From assembly GCA_035416745.1 (NCBI GenBank), contig DAOLNV010000015.1, positions 27,320 through 82,129 on the forward strand: a stretch of 54,810 nt of DNA, in the 5' to 3' direction. This document shows, in pieces, positions 26,854 through 35,760 of the stretch. Position numbers and translations under genes: made by a program. Every line of letters starts with the position of its first letter. Position 1 is the first letter of the stretch. This DNA comes from Candidatus Hydrogenedentota bacterium. Lineage in GTDB: Bacteria > Hydrogenedentota > Hydrogenedentia > Hydrogenedentales > SLHB01. The notes below the pieces were generated by a model. The model was not told where the DNA came from. It searched no databases and was given only the letters and a program-made list of their open reading frames with translations.

Positions 26854-27012
26854 TGGTGGAACCTCCGTGCGATGTTTTCCCTCTCGGGCGAGATGATAAC
26901 TCATTCTGTACTGAAATGCCTCCGCCGCGGATGGAAGGGCGCGCTGTTTGGCCGGCTGGGGCGGTGGCGGCGCGCTTTCTTTGGCTTGGCGCCGGTGTTG
27001 AGCGCAATAAGT

Positions 27013-27042
27013 TCGGGGCGGTCCCGAGCCGGACCGCCCCGA
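27013..27042 (-). terminator. 12-bp perfect hairpin between NagB-like and propeller genes
   Basis: TCGGGGCGGTCC (27013-27024) and GGACCGCCCCGA (27031-27042) pair perfectly around a six-base loop. It lies 24 bases past the stop of the minus-strand NagB-like gene. No U-run follows, so it may also act as a transcript stabiliser. Confidence 0.55.
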
Positions 27043-27065
27043 TGGTTCCTGGTCGAGGGCCGGGC

Positions 27066-28022
27066 CTAGTTGCACTCGGCTTCGAGGGGTTTGGAGAGCT
27101 CTTCGAGGTAGAACAGGCGTCCGGGCCGCGTGGGCATGAAGGTGCTGGGTATCCACGGCGTCGGGGCGTGATGGAGCGTGACGCGCAAGGAAAGTCCCTG
27201 CCACATCATGCCGCGCCCGAGGGCGCCATCCGCTCCGCCGATGCAGCGGTCGGACTTCAGGAAGAGGCCGGGTCCGATGGTGTTGGCGGTGGCGGGGACG
27301 AGGGTGGTGCGGCTCTTGAAACTGGTGATGGCGTTCTGCTCGATGGTGAGCGGGTGAAGCCGGGCTGCGAGGCGGTATTCGTCCGCTTTCCATTTCGCGA
27401 GCGACGAGTATTCCTTGGCGAAGTGGGGTTCCCAGAAGGCGATGTGGCAGACGCGTCCGATGCCGTATACGGTAACGAGGCGTGCGCCGCGCTTGCGCAA
27501 CGTGGCGATCTGCCTGCCGTACAGGGGCAACTCCTTCTTTGTGGCGAAATGGCGCTGAATGGGTGGAACCGTCAGGCTGCCGAGCGGGCCGTAGAATGCT
27601 TGTTCCATGGCGTTCTGGAACGCGCCGGGGTCTTTCGCGGGCAGCGTGTTGCCGTGGGGGTCGCTCCATTCGTCCATGTTGAAGCCGTGGACGTGGCCGC
27701 ATTTGACGCCCCACTCCTTCAGGAAGTACACGGCCCATTTGTACATGCCCATGGGCCCGACGGGCAGGATCAGAACGAGCGGTTTCTTCGCGTCGCGCGT
27801 GTTGCGGATTTCCATGGCGATCTCGTGACCCATCATGGTGTCGAAATCGTCGAGAGAATGGCAACACACGGGCTCGAATTGCTTGTTCCACCATCTCTCG
27901 CGTTTGTCGAAGTTCTTCGGCGAGACGGCGGCGCACTTATCCCACGCCTCGAGGTCCCATCCTTCGGGAAAGAACCCCTCGAGCAGAGAACCCTTGATTG
28001 TGCTGAGCAGATTGACGGACAT
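27066..28022 (-). CDS. Glucosamine-6-phosphate isomerase/deaminase-like protein (NagB fold)
   Basis: A 318-residue cytosolic protein resembling NagB-type sugar-phosphate isomerases: LILPVGPMGMYKWA (substrate loop), GFNMDEW (matching the catalytic Asp72 region of NagB), and GIGRVCHIAFWEP (matching the loop with catalytic His and Glu). NagB usually reads NDGHIAFNEP; here the Asp of that loop is replaced by Val, so ring opening or substrate may differ. It is longer than typical NagB (about 260 residues), with an N-terminal extension. A GGAGG nine bases upstream supports the ATG at 28022. Its neighbours are a TauE-like exporter and a propeller protein. Confidence 0.75.
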   Translation of the reverse strand: MSVNLLSTIKGSLLEGFFPEGWDLEAWDKCAAVSPKNFDKRERWWNKQFEPVCCHSLDDFDTMMGHEIAMEIRNTRDAKKPLVLILPVGPMGMYKWAVYFLKEWGVKCGHVHGFNMDEWSDPHGNTLPAKDPGAFQNAMEQAFYGPLGSLTVPPIQRHFATKKELPLYGRQIATLRKRGARLVTVYGIGRVCHIAFWEPHFAKEYSSLAKWKADEYRLAARLHPLTIEQNAITSFKSRTTLVPATANTIGPGLFLKSDRCIGGADGALGRGMMWQGLSLRVTLHHAPTPWIPSTFMPTRPGRLFYLEELSKPLEAECN

Positions 28023-28211
28023 AGCGAAAATCCTCCCCATCTGGTTGCGCCAAAACACCATGGTACCTCACCAAGCACCCAGGCTCAAGTACTCGAATCG
28101 CGCTTCGGGCGCGCGGGGGCGTTCGGAACTTGGCGGGCATTTCCGGCTGCCCTTTCATATCGGCACTTTCCTGTCTTGGCGCCTTTGCGGCGCGCTGCCG
28201 GACCTGAGTAT

Positions 28212-29009
28212 TCAGATGACTCGTTTGAGCAGATTGGCCGTGAGGACGACGAGGACGAGTCCCATGACGACGCGGCGGACTTTGAGCGTGAGGTGTTCGT
28301 TTATCCATTTGCCGATAGGGGAACCGGCCTGCGCCCCCAGGAAAACGAGGGGCACGAGCGCGAGGTTCGTTCTCCCTACGGCGAAGGGAAGCGGGATCTC
28401 GAGATTCGGGTCCTGAACCATATGCGCCAGAGCGCCGGCGAGGCATGCGGGCACCATGACCATGTTGGACAGAGCCACGACCCGCTCGTTAGACGTGATG
28501 CCCGCGATCAGGGCGAGGGGGACAAGCACGGCGCCGCCGCCTATGCCGGTGAGTCCGGAAGCGATGCCCATGGCGAATCCAATGAGGATCGCGAGCGTGT
28601 TGCGTGAACGGACCTCGCTTTCCGGGACTCTTGGCGGTTCGATGAAGAATGTGCGGATGCCGGCGAACCCCAGAAGCACGATGAAAATCCAAATCACGAC
28701 CCGGTCCCCGAAGAACTGCGTGACCCATCCGCCGATATATCCCCCGGCCATCGAGCCGAAGGATACCTGAATCGCCAGGCGCCACTGCCAATCGGCATGC
28801 CCTTGGTTGAGCCGCCATACGTTGACCGCGGCGACAAACACGATGACCACCAGACTGGTTCCCTTGGCGGTGTGAGGGTCCATGCCGGGCACGAATTCGA
28901 GGAATGCGGGGACCATGAGAATGCCGCCGCCGAGGCCCAGGGCGGCGCTCATAAGCCCCACGCCAATGCCCAGGAACAACATGCCGGGGTAGAAAAGCAA
29001 GGGATTCAT
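28212..29009 (-). CDS. TauE/SafE-family sulfite or anion exporter
   Basis: A 265-residue inner-membrane protein with about eight helices in two related halves: GIGVGLMSAALGLGGGILMVP in the first and IGFAMGIASGLTGIGGGAVL in the second, the paired GxGGG signature of the family. Members export sulfite, sulfoacetate or related organic anions. A GGAG five bases before the ATG at 29009 sets the start; an extended frame to 29105 is unsupported. It lies upstream of the NagB-like gene with a 190-base gap. The link to sulfonate or sulfosugar catabolism is possible but not shown. Confidence 0.88.
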   Translation of the reverse strand: MNPLLFYPGMLFLGIGVGLMSAALGLGGGILMVPAFLEFVPGMDPHTAKGTSLVVIVFVAAVNVWRLNQGHADWQWRLAIQVSFGSMAGGYIGGWVTQFFGDRVVIWIFIVLLGFAGIRTFFIEPPRVPESEVRSRNTLAILIGFAMGIASGLTGIGGGAVLVPLALIAGITSNERVVALSNMVMVPACLAGALAHMVQDPNLEIPLPFAVGRTNLALVPLVFLGAQAGSPIGKWINEHLTLKVRRVVMGLVLVVLTANLLKRVI

Positions 29010-29134
29010 GCATGCTCCTTCGAGAAACGGTGAAGCGCATTCCGCGCGGCAGTGTAACAGAATTCGTGAGACATGCCCACATCGCGAAAGGCGGGAAGGA
29101 GTCAAGCTTCCTTCGCGCGAATACAGCGGTCCGT

Positions 29135-29164
29135 TTGTTTGGATAGATGCGCACCCGGTAGAAT
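29135..29164 (+). promoter_or_regulatory. Promoter-like TTGTTT-N18-TAGAAT
   Basis: TTGTTT (29135-29140) and TAGAAT (29159-29164) are separated by 18 bases. Predicted +1 lies two or three bases before the ATG at 29174, again implying a nearly leaderless mRNA. Confidence 0.45.
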
Positions 29165-29173
29165 CTCGAACCT

Positions 29174-30280
29174 ATGAAGGCAATACACGCGTGGATACAG
29201 GTGCTCGCCGGGCTGGCGCACTATCTGCTGCACCGTCTGCATCTGGCGCCGCCTCCGGACCTGATGCGGAAGCGCGGGGACTTCTGCACCGTGATCGGGC
29301 ACCTTCTCAGATGGCGGACCCGGCTCCGGGTGGTTCATGGGGAGCGGTGCCCGCGGGAAGCGGCATGCGTGTTTGCCCAGAACCACGTGCTGCTCCTCGA
29401 CCCGTTTGTGAGCTTCGGGGCGGTTTTTCGATCCTGCGGCATTATGCCGCGATTCATGTCGCGCGATGACTTTTTTGCCGAGAAGAAGGGCACGTGGTGG
29501 TACCGCCTGGTAAATGTGGACGAGTTGATGTGCCGGTTGGGCACGCTTGAGATCTCGCGCGGGAACGTCTCGGTCGGGCAGTTGCGGCCGTTCATCAACG
29601 TGTTGCGCAACGGCGAGAGTTTCATTATATATCCCGGACGGACGCGCAGCCGCAGCGGAATCGTCTTCGAATACCGGGGCGAGGTTCAAGAGCCGGGGAG
29701 CGCCTCATTCTTTGTGGCGCAGGCGCAACGCGGACACCAGGAGGGGCTCGATGTGGCCGTCGTGCCGTTGACGCGCACCTGGAACATCGCCACCGGGAAA
29801 GACACGGTGGTTCTAGGGCATCCGTTGCGGTTGCCGCCGCGCGCGAGCCGGGAAGAACAGCGCGCCCTGGATTTCGCGCTGGTCGAGGCGATAGCGGAAA
29901 ACGTGACCGTCACCGCGACGCAGATCGCCGCCGGAATTCTGTATCTGCGGGCGCTGCACGGTCTGCCCGAGACAATGCAGCGCAAAGAATTCGATGAGAA
30001 GGCGCGGGCGGTTGTCGAACGCATCACGGACCATTATGTGGACCCGCAAGCGCATTCCGACTTGGCGGGTGAGGTCTCGGCGGCGCTGCGGCATTTCGGA
30101 AAGGCGGGTCTGGTGCATCTGTCGAGGGCTGTGATCCGGCTGGATCGGTCAAAGGTCCTCGCGACCCCGCCGCTGGACCGCACGTTCCGCAAGCTGAACC
30201 CGGTGAAGTACAGCTTGAACCAGATTCTTCACTTCGCGGATGTAACACAGGCGCTCGAGGAGATCGTGTTGGCGCCGTAA
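29174..30280 (+). CDS. PlsC-like glycerolipid acyltransferase
   Basis: A 368-residue protein of the 1-acyl-glycerol-3-phosphate acyltransferase superfamily. The catalytic motif NHVLLLD (the NHx4D block) and the substrate motif YPGRTRSRSG (matching EGTRS-type block III) are visible. An N-terminal amphipathic or hydrophobic segment (HAWIQVLAGLAHYLLHRLH) should place it at the membrane. The C-terminal 130 residues form an extra helical region. The acyl acceptor is not clear. No good Shine-Dalgarno is seen, consistent with a leaderless start. The sugar operon begins 172 bases later on the same strand. Confidence 0.82.
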   Translation: MKAIHAWIQVLAGLAHYLLHRLHLAPPPDLMRKRGDFCTVIGHLLRWRTRLRVVHGERCPREAACVFAQNHVLLLDPFVSFGAVFRSCGIMPRFMSRDDFFAEKKGTWWYRLVNVDELMCRLGTLEISRGNVSVGQLRPFINVLRNGESFIIYPGRTRSRSGIVFEYRGEVQEPGSASFFVAQAQRGHQEGLDVAVVPLTRTWNIATGKDTVVLGHPLRLPPRASREEQRALDFALVEAIAENVTVTATQIAAGILYLRALHGLPETMQRKEFDEKARAVVERITDHYVDPQAHSDLAGEVSAALRHFGKAGLVHLSRAVIRLDRSKVLATPPLDRTFRKLNPVKYSLNQILHFADVTQALEEIVLAP

Positions 30281-30452
30281 GAGCGGGGCTGGGCGATGCC
30301 CGCCGCCTCGGCACTCCAGAATCGCGGGAGCGGCCTTGAAACATTCGGTTTCTGATCTTAGGATAGGCAAAATCGCGCTCTCAGCCGCGTGCAGGTTTCC
30401 GCGGCAAAATCGGATGCATACCGGTCCCCCGGTTGCGTAGGAAAGGAATCGA

Positions 30453-31043
30453 ATGCTCACGTTCTCGAAATACTGCCAAGAACTCACCCGCGTATTGGAC
30501 CTGATCGACGGCGCCGCGTTTGATGCGGCCGTCGAGGCTGTCAGACGGGTCCAGGCAGCGGATAACGTGGTCTATGTATGCGGCAACGGCGGCAGCGCCG
30601 CGACTGCCTCCCATATGGTCAACGACCTGGTCAAGGCCCCGGCGGACGCGTCGGGATGCCGGCCGCTTCGCGCCTTTGCGCTCTCAGACTGCGTGCCGCT
30701 CATGACGGCCTTCGCAAACGATGTCGAATATGCACAGGCCTTCGCCCGGCAGCTCGATGCGTATGGCCGGAAAGGCGATTTGCTTGTTGCCTTCTCGGGC
30801 AGCGGCAACTCCGCCAACGTGATCGAAGCGGCGAAGGCAGCCAAGGCAAAGGGCCTTTCCGTGGTGGGATTCACCGGGTTCCAGGGGGGAAAGCTTGGAC
30901 CCCTCTGCGACATCCACGTCAACGTCCCTTGCGACTCCATGGCTCAGATCGAGGACGCCCATCTCATCATGGAACACGCGCTGGTCGAGGTTCTGAAGGA
31001 ATCGTTCGGCGGGAAGTCCAGCGTGAGGACCGGCAAAGACTGA
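30453..31043 (+). CDS. SIS-domain sugar-phosphate isomerase, GmhA-like
   Basis: A 196-residue cytosolic enzyme of the phosphoheptose isomerase type. The SIS fold motifs are VVYVCGNGGSAATASHMVNDL, LLVAFSGSGNSANVIEAA, and the C-terminal DAHLIMEHALVE. GmhA converts sedoheptulose-7-phosphate to heptose-7-phosphate for surface polysaccharide; related SIS proteins handle other sugar phosphates. GGAAAGGA lies five bases before the ATG. The ROK gene starts 25 bases after its stop, so isomerase and kinase probably work in one sugar pathway. Confidence 0.88.
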   Translation: MLTFSKYCQELTRVLDLIDGAAFDAAVEAVRRVQAADNVVYVCGNGGSAATASHMVNDLVKAPADASGCRPLRAFALSDCVPLMTAFANDVEYAQAFARQLDAYGRKGDLLVAFSGSGNSANVIEAAKAAKAKGLSVVGFTGFQGGKLGPLCDIHVNVPCDSMAQIEDAHLIMEHALVEVLKESFGGKSSVRTGKD

Positions 31044-31068
31044 TGGCATTGGATTGCGAGGTTTGAAC

Positions 31069-32031
31069 ATGACACGCCTGGCGCTCGGCATCGAAATCGG
31101 CGGCACGAAACTACAAGCCGTTCTGGGCACGACGCAAGGTGAAATCCTCACGCGTGAACGGGGGAAAGCGCCTGCGGGCCAAGGAGCGCAGGGCATCCTG
31201 GGGTGGTTCGACGCGGCCGTCCCCCGGCTGCTTGACGACGCGGCGACTCGAGGCCAGCCGGTGGCCGGCATGGGCGTGGGGTTTGGCGGCCCGGTCGAGA
31301 CGGCGACCGGCAAGGTGTTGGTTTCGCATCAGGTGGGCGGCTGGGAGAACATGGCTCTCAAAGCGTGGTTCGAGGAGCGGTTCGGGCTGCCCGCTGTCGT
31401 GGCCAATGACAGCAACGCGGCCGGGTGGGCTGAATATTGTCTGGGGGCCGGCCGCGGAACGCGGCATTTCTGCTACATGAACATTGGCAGCGGCATCGGC
31501 GGCGCGCTTGTGCTCGATGGAAAACTTCATGACGGCCAGGGGTTCGGCGCGGCCGAAATCGGCCACACGTACGTGCCGGACTGGACCGTTCCGTCACCTG
31601 GCGCGGCAAGCGAGCTCGAGGATCTGTGTTCCGGCTGGTCCATCGAACGACGGTTTCGGGCTGGAGCTGTTCTCGAGCCGGGTTCGGTGTTGCACGGGCT
31701 GTGCGAAGGCGACAGGGAACGGCTCACCTGTGCCATGGTGGCCGAAGCCGCCCGGCAAGGCGACGCCGAGTGCCTGGAGACGATTGATCGGGTTGCGCAG
31801 ACGGCGGGCTTGGCCTTGGCGAACGTGATTGCCCTCGTGCACCCCGAGCGCGTGGCTATCGGCGGCGGGGTCGCCCTGATGGGCGACGTGTTGTTCGACC
31901 CGTTGCGCCGGTACGTGGACGAGAAGGTGTTCGAGCAATTTCGCGGACGTTACGAGATCGTCCCGTGCGCTTTGGGCGAGTCCGTTGTGGCCGTGGGGGC
32001 GTTGTTGCTTGCCCCGCGGCCGGCGGATTAG
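31069..32031 (+). CDS. ROK-family sugar kinase
   Basis: A 320-residue ASKHA-fold protein. The phosphate 1 motif is LGIEIGGTKLQAV; the catalytic Asp lies in VVANDSNAAGWAEY; the adenosine region includes RVAIGGGVALMG. The usual ROK zinc motif CxCGxxGCxE is missing: the corresponding region reads EIGHTYVPDW and ELEDLCSGWSIE. ROK proteins phosphorylate glucose, allose, N-acetyl sugars and others; the substrate here cannot be read from sequence. The ATG at 31069 is preceded by GCGAGG. It follows the GmhA-like gene and precedes a TIM-barrel isomerase gene on the same strand. Confidence 0.88.
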   Translation: MTRLALGIEIGGTKLQAVLGTTQGEILTRERGKAPAGQGAQGILGWFDAAVPRLLDDAATRGQPVAGMGVGFGGPVETATGKVLVSHQVGGWENMALKAWFEERFGLPAVVANDSNAAGWAEYCLGAGRGTRHFCYMNIGSGIGGALVLDGKLHDGQGFGAAEIGHTYVPDWTVPSPGAASELEDLCSGWSIERRFRAGAVLEPGSVLHGLCEGDRERLTCAMVAEAARQGDAECLETIDRVAQTAGLALANVIALVHPERVAIGGGVALMGDVLFDPLRRYVDEKVFEQFRGRYEIVPCALGESVVAVGALLLAPRPAD

Positions 32032-32163
32032 GAGCGCCGCTGTGCTTGTTCGCGCGAGCGCTTGATTTCCCCTGGATGGTGGGCCATGATTTCAGCAGGT
32101 GTTGTCGCGCAACGGCCGTATGCGGCCCTTTCATAAGGTTTCACGAGAAGGAGGCGAACGATC

Positions 32164-32898
32164 ATGACAGCCGAACGGTTTCCGGCGGGAGCACAGAGTT
32201 ACAGTTTCCGAAAATTCGATACGAGTGGCGCAATCGAGTGCCTGAAGAAGCTCGGCGCCGATACGATGGAGTTCTGCGCGGTCCATTTTCCACCGGATGC
32301 CGGCGACGCGGGGTTTGCGGGCGTAAAAGAGATGCTGGCGGCGCGGAAGATGCTGGTTCCCTGTTTTGGCGTCGAGGGTTTTAGTGACAATGCCGCCGCG
32401 AACCGCAAGAAGTTCGAGTTCGCAAAGGCGCTGGGCGTTCAGGTGCTGACGGCCGATCCCACGCCGGAAGCATTCGACAATCTCGAGGAACTGGTTGAAG
32501 AGTTCCAGATCAAGATTGCGATTCATAACCACGGTCCCGGGGCACGGTACGACAAGGTTGCCGATACGCTCAAGGCGGTGCGGGGCCGCCATCCGTACAT
32601 CGGCGCCTGCGTGGACACCGGGCATCACCTGCGGTCGAACGAGCAACCCCACGAGGTGCTCGAACAGCTCGGCGACCGGGTGATTTCGCTGCATTTGAAA
32701 GACTGGGCCATCGGCGGCGAAGAACAGCTCCTGGGCGAGGGCGACATGGACCTCGTCGCCGTGGCGAAGGCGTTACTGAAGATCAACTTCACCGGCCCCA
32801 TCGTGATGGAGTACGAAGAGAGCCCGGAGAATCCCGTGCCGGACATGAAGAAAGGCCTGGCAAACTGGCGGGCGGCAGTGAAAGCCGCGGGAGCGTGA
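32164..32898 (+). CDS. Sugar-phosphate isomerase/epimerase, AP-endonuclease-2 TIM barrel
   Basis: A 244-residue TIM-barrel protein of the xylose isomerase-like superfamily. Probable metal and substrate residues lie in DTMEFCAVHF, IAIHNHGPG, CVDTGHHLRSN, LHLKDWA and VMEYEESPEN. No signal peptide is present. AAGGAGG lies about ten bases before the ATG. It lies 132 bases after the ROK kinase gene and probably belongs to the same sugar-catabolic transcription unit. The specific sugar is not determinable. Confidence 0.87.
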   Translation: MTAERFPAGAQSYSFRKFDTSGAIECLKKLGADTMEFCAVHFPPDAGDAGFAGVKEMLAARKMLVPCFGVEGFSDNAAANRKKFEFAKALGVQVLTADPTPEAFDNLEELVEEFQIKIAIHNHGPGARYDKVADTLKAVRGRHPYIGACVDTGHHLRSNEQPHEVLEQLGDRVISLHLKDWAIGGEEQLLGEGDMDLVAVAKALLKINFTGPIVMEYEESPENPVPDMKKGLANWRAAVKAAGA

Positions 32899-33191
32899 AG
32901 ACGGCGGCCTGCCTTGCCCGCGGATTGTTCCTCACACGGACAACGCAGAATGCCGGGACCTTGTAGCGCAGCCTCTACCGCTCCTCCCGGGCTCCGGACA
33001 CAACCTCTCCGGTCGATGCAGCGCAGGCGTCTCGCCCGCGATCTCTGGAACGGGAGACTTGGGGGCCGTCATGTCCGGGCAGCGCTCTGATGCCCCGGGA
33101 TTACGGAAGCAGCTCCTTTAGCCATCGGGAGGACGGTCCGCGCCACGGGGCGGGCAAGGGCCGTCTGTTGGGATGTCGTCAACGGGTCGCG
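32899..33191. other. Convergent intergenic region
   Basis: Between the plus-strand isomerase and minus-strand lactonase genes. No gene is supported. It contains GC-rich text of the dispersed-repeat kind, but I see no perfect long hairpin with a T-run. Confidence 0.4.
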
Positions 33192-34361
33192 CTAAGGCTT
33201 CTTGAACACGACGCAGACGGGCGCGGGGACGTTGACGGTCTGGCCCGTGGGTACGAGCGCGCCGCTTTCCCGCTCGATCCGGAACACCACCAGGGTATCC
33301 GAGTCCTGGTTTGCGGCAATCAGGAATCTCCCGGCGGGGTCGATGTTGAAGTTGCGGGGCGTCTTTCCCTGGGTTGGGGCCCATCCTGCGGAAGTGAGCG
33401 CGCCGGATGCGGGATCGACGGCAAACACGGCGATGCTGTCATGCCCGCGGTTGGAGCCGTAGACGAAGCGTCCCGAGGGGTGCACTCTGACTTCGGCGGT
33501 AGTGCTTTCGCCGGTGAAATCTTCGGGGAGCGTGCCGACGCTCTGGACGGTGTCGAGCCTGCCGCTCGCTGCATCGTACGCGAACGTCGTGATGGTGCTG
33601 TCGAGTTCATTGATCGAATAGGCGTATTTGCCCGACGGATGGAACGCGAAGTGGCGGGGTCCGGCCCCGGGCGCCAGTTGGGCGTAAGGCGGGTCGTTGG
33701 GTTCGAGTGTGCCGTGTATCTCGTCGAAGCGGTAGATCATGATCCTGTCGATGCCGAGGTCGGCGGCGAATACGAACCGGCCCGCGGGGTCAAAGTTCAC
33801 GGAGTGGGCATGGGGCTCTTGCTGGCGCTGCGGATTCACACTCGAGCCCGTGTGCTGGACGAATGCGCTCGCCGCGCCCAGAGGCCCGTCTTCGCGAATG
33901 GGCAGCACCGCGATGTTGCCGCCGCCGTAGTTCGCCACGGCCACGTGCCGTCCCGTACGCGCCACCGCGACATGACAGGGCCCGCCTCCCATGGATGATT
34001 CGCGGTTGAGTTGCGTGAGGATTCCGCTCGAAGGGTCTATCACGAAGGCCGTAACCGAATCCCATTTTTCGCCGTTCTCGCGGGTGGTGACCCCGACAGC
34101 GTAAAGCAACGGTTTTGTGGGGTGAAGTGCCAGAAACGACGGGTTTTCGATCTTCGCGGCCAGTTCGGGGCTGGTGAGCCGGCCGGTTTGCGCGTCAAAC
34201 CGCAGGAGATAGATGCCTTCGCTCGCCCCGTCGGTGTAGGTGCCAATGTAGACCCGCCAGTCGCGCGGGGCCGCGGGGGCAGCCGCCGCATCCGCAGCGG
34301 GGGCCAGCGGCGCCATGCTGAAGGCCATTACCGCCGTGAGGATTCCGCAATTCCTGGTCAT
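33192..34361 (-). CDS. Exported lactonase-family seven-bladed propeller (6-phosphogluconolactonase-like)
   Basis: A 389-residue exported protein. The signal peptide spans MTRNCGILTAVMAFSMAPLAPA, cleaved near ADA. The mature part is a beta-propeller of the YbhE/Pgl type: VYIGTYTDGASEGIYLLRFD, GGPCHVAVARTGRHVAVANYGGG, PHAHSVNFDPAGRFVFAADLG, AGPRHFAFHPSGKYAYSINEL and PRNFNIDPAGRFLIAANQDSD. Cytosolic relatives hydrolyse 6-phosphogluconolactone; exported ones probably act on other lactones. GGGAGA lies eight bases before the ATG at 34361. It is divergent from the ubiquitin-like operon. Confidence 0.9.
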   Translation of the reverse strand: MTRNCGILTAVMAFSMAPLAPAADAAAAPAAPRDWRVYIGTYTDGASEGIYLLRFDAQTGRLTSPELAAKIENPSFLALHPTKPLLYAVGVTTRENGEKWDSVTAFVIDPSSGILTQLNRESSMGGGPCHVAVARTGRHVAVANYGGGNIAVLPIREDGPLGAASAFVQHTGSSVNPQRQQEPHAHSVNFDPAGRFVFAADLGIDRIMIYRFDEIHGTLEPNDPPYAQLAPGAGPRHFAFHPSGKYAYSINELDSTITTFAYDAASGRLDTVQSVGTLPEDFTGESTTAEVRVHPSGRFVYGSNRGHDSIAVFAVDPASGALTSAGWAPTQGKTPRNFNIDPAGRFLIAANQDSDTLVVFRIERESGALVPTGQTVNVPAPVCVVFKKP

Positions 34362-34652
34362 AATCCAATCTCCCTGACTCCGCCAGGCGCATCCGGTTTG
34401 GGCTAACGTGCGAGAATTGAATATAGCATGATGCGCTGCCACGACGTAAGGGGGGCGCAGCGGCGTAGTGCCGCAGCGAAGCAAGGCCGACATGAGGAGA
34501 GGAGGAGTGCACGGCACGAATCACAGAACCACGGGGGTAGAAATGGATTCTTCGCTACGCTCATGTTAATCTATCAACAAGGGGGGATGCGCAGATCCCT
34601 GACCCACGCCGGAGTATTAGGCTATGGGGCAAGAACCGAAAGAGCACACAGT
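34362..34652. other. Divergent intergenic region upstream of the ubiquitin-like operon
   Basis: It separates the lactonase gene from the seven-gene operon. The protease frame is open through part of it (from 34428), but the upstream codons have no domain. AAGGGGGG directly abuts an ATG at 34587, too close for a normal ribosome site. No consensus promoter with good spacing is evident. Confidence 0.4.
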
Positions 34653-35708
34653 ATGAATTCGGACAAGATCGTCATCACTTCTGCCGATGTTGCTGGTCCA
34701 AAGGTTCCGGAGGCGCCCCGTGCAACGCACGACCCGACCATTCCATTGCGTTGGCGACTTTTCTCCGCAGTACTGGTCCTGTGTCCTCCGGTCCTTTTTC
34801 TTGTGGTCGTATTGGGAATGGTTGCCGTGCGCCGCAGTGATCTTTCCAGACGTTATGCTCACGCGTTTCACTACCTCTGTCTGTTGTTGGCCAGTTGTAT
34901 CCTCCTGATGATAAGTGCTCTTGTTCTTGCACTACATCCCGTTCGTCAGGTCAGGGGTCCCGCCGCCGAGCGGTCTGCCATATCTTTTGACCAGTTTCCG
35001 TCATTGCCATCGGGGAGGCCCCTTACCGGGCGTGAAATCGCCGAGCAGCTTTCCGCGCTTGTTGTTGTAGTTCACCCCGATAGCTCAAAACCGTTCCGCA
35101 TAACCGGACAGGCCAGCGGCGCCGGAGTTGTGGTGCTTGCACATGGGGAAGGGCTCCTGGTTCTTACGAGCCGGCATGTGATTGATGCGATTCGGGGAAA
35201 GGCCAAACTTGGAGAGTATGCGGGGATTACGCTTCGGGATGCACGAGAGACGCGTGCCGCTGTTGTTGGTCTTCACGATACCCTCGATCTGGCTCTGATG
35301 TGGGTGAAGCGCGAGGGTGCGCACTCGGAATATGTGCAGCCCTTTCGAAGCTTCGAGTCCGTCGCGATCGGCGAAGAGGTATTTGTTATCGGCCATCCAG
35401 AGGGACTTGACTTCTCGATCTCCAGCGGCTTGGTCGCACAGGTTCGCGGTAAAGATGTGATTCAATTGTCTGCTCCGGTCAGTCCAGGCAACAGCGGTGG
35501 CCCTATATTCGATAGCTATGGACGGCTGATGGCGATAGTTCAAGGCATTGTAGATAAGACGAAAAATCCAAATGCCGAGAATCTAGGTTTCGGAGTTCGG
35601 GTTGACGACATTCAAGATGTCAGTGCCTGGACGGTGGCGGACGAAGGCCGAGACGCGATTGGCATATTAGCGTCGAAGAGAGCGGAAGAGAGCGAGGTCT
35701 CTCCTTAG
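34653..35708 (+). CDS. Membrane-anchored trypsin-like serine protease
   Basis: A 351-residue protein. Two membrane helices occupy residues about 36-58 and 72-94. A trypsin-fold domain follows (about 130-325) with the triad His175 (LTSRHVID), Asp212 (DTLDLALMWV) and Ser281 (SPGNSGGPIF), as in DegP/HtrA-like proteases; no PDZ domain follows. Topology probably places the protease domain on the same side as the N-terminus. It is the first gene of the ubiquitin-like operon, 52 bases before the ubiquitin-like gene. A role in processing targets or pathway proteins is inference. The start is uncertain; the ATG at 34653 gives the simplest two-helix protein. Confidence 0.85.
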   Translation: MNSDKIVITSADVAGPKVPEAPRATHDPTIPLRWRLFSAVLVLCPPVLFLVVVLGMVAVRRSDLSRRYAHAFHYLCLLLASCILLMISALVLALHPVRQVRGPAAERSAISFDQFPSLPSGRPLTGREIAEQLSALVVVVHPDSSKPFRITGQASGAGVVVLAHGEGLLVLTSRHVIDAIRGKAKLGEYAGITLRDARETRAAVVGLHDTLDLALMWVKREGAHSEYVQPFRSFESVAIGEEVFVIGHPEGLDFSISSGLVAQVRGKDVIQLSAPVSPGNSGGPIFDSYGRLMAIVQGIVDKTKNPNAENLGFGVRVDDIQDVSAWTVADEGRDAIGILASKRAEESEVSP

Positions 35709-35760
35709 TGTAATCACGCGGGAAGAGATTTGCCGGTTTTTCAAAGGAGGTCATTCGGTT

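Noticed and set aside
25315..27936. Extension of the propeller gene to an 873-residue protein
   Set aside because: The first part is low-complexity Arg/Pro/His shadow sequence antisense to nothing real and overlaps the NagB-like gene; the signal peptide and GGAGG place the start at 26853 or 26844.
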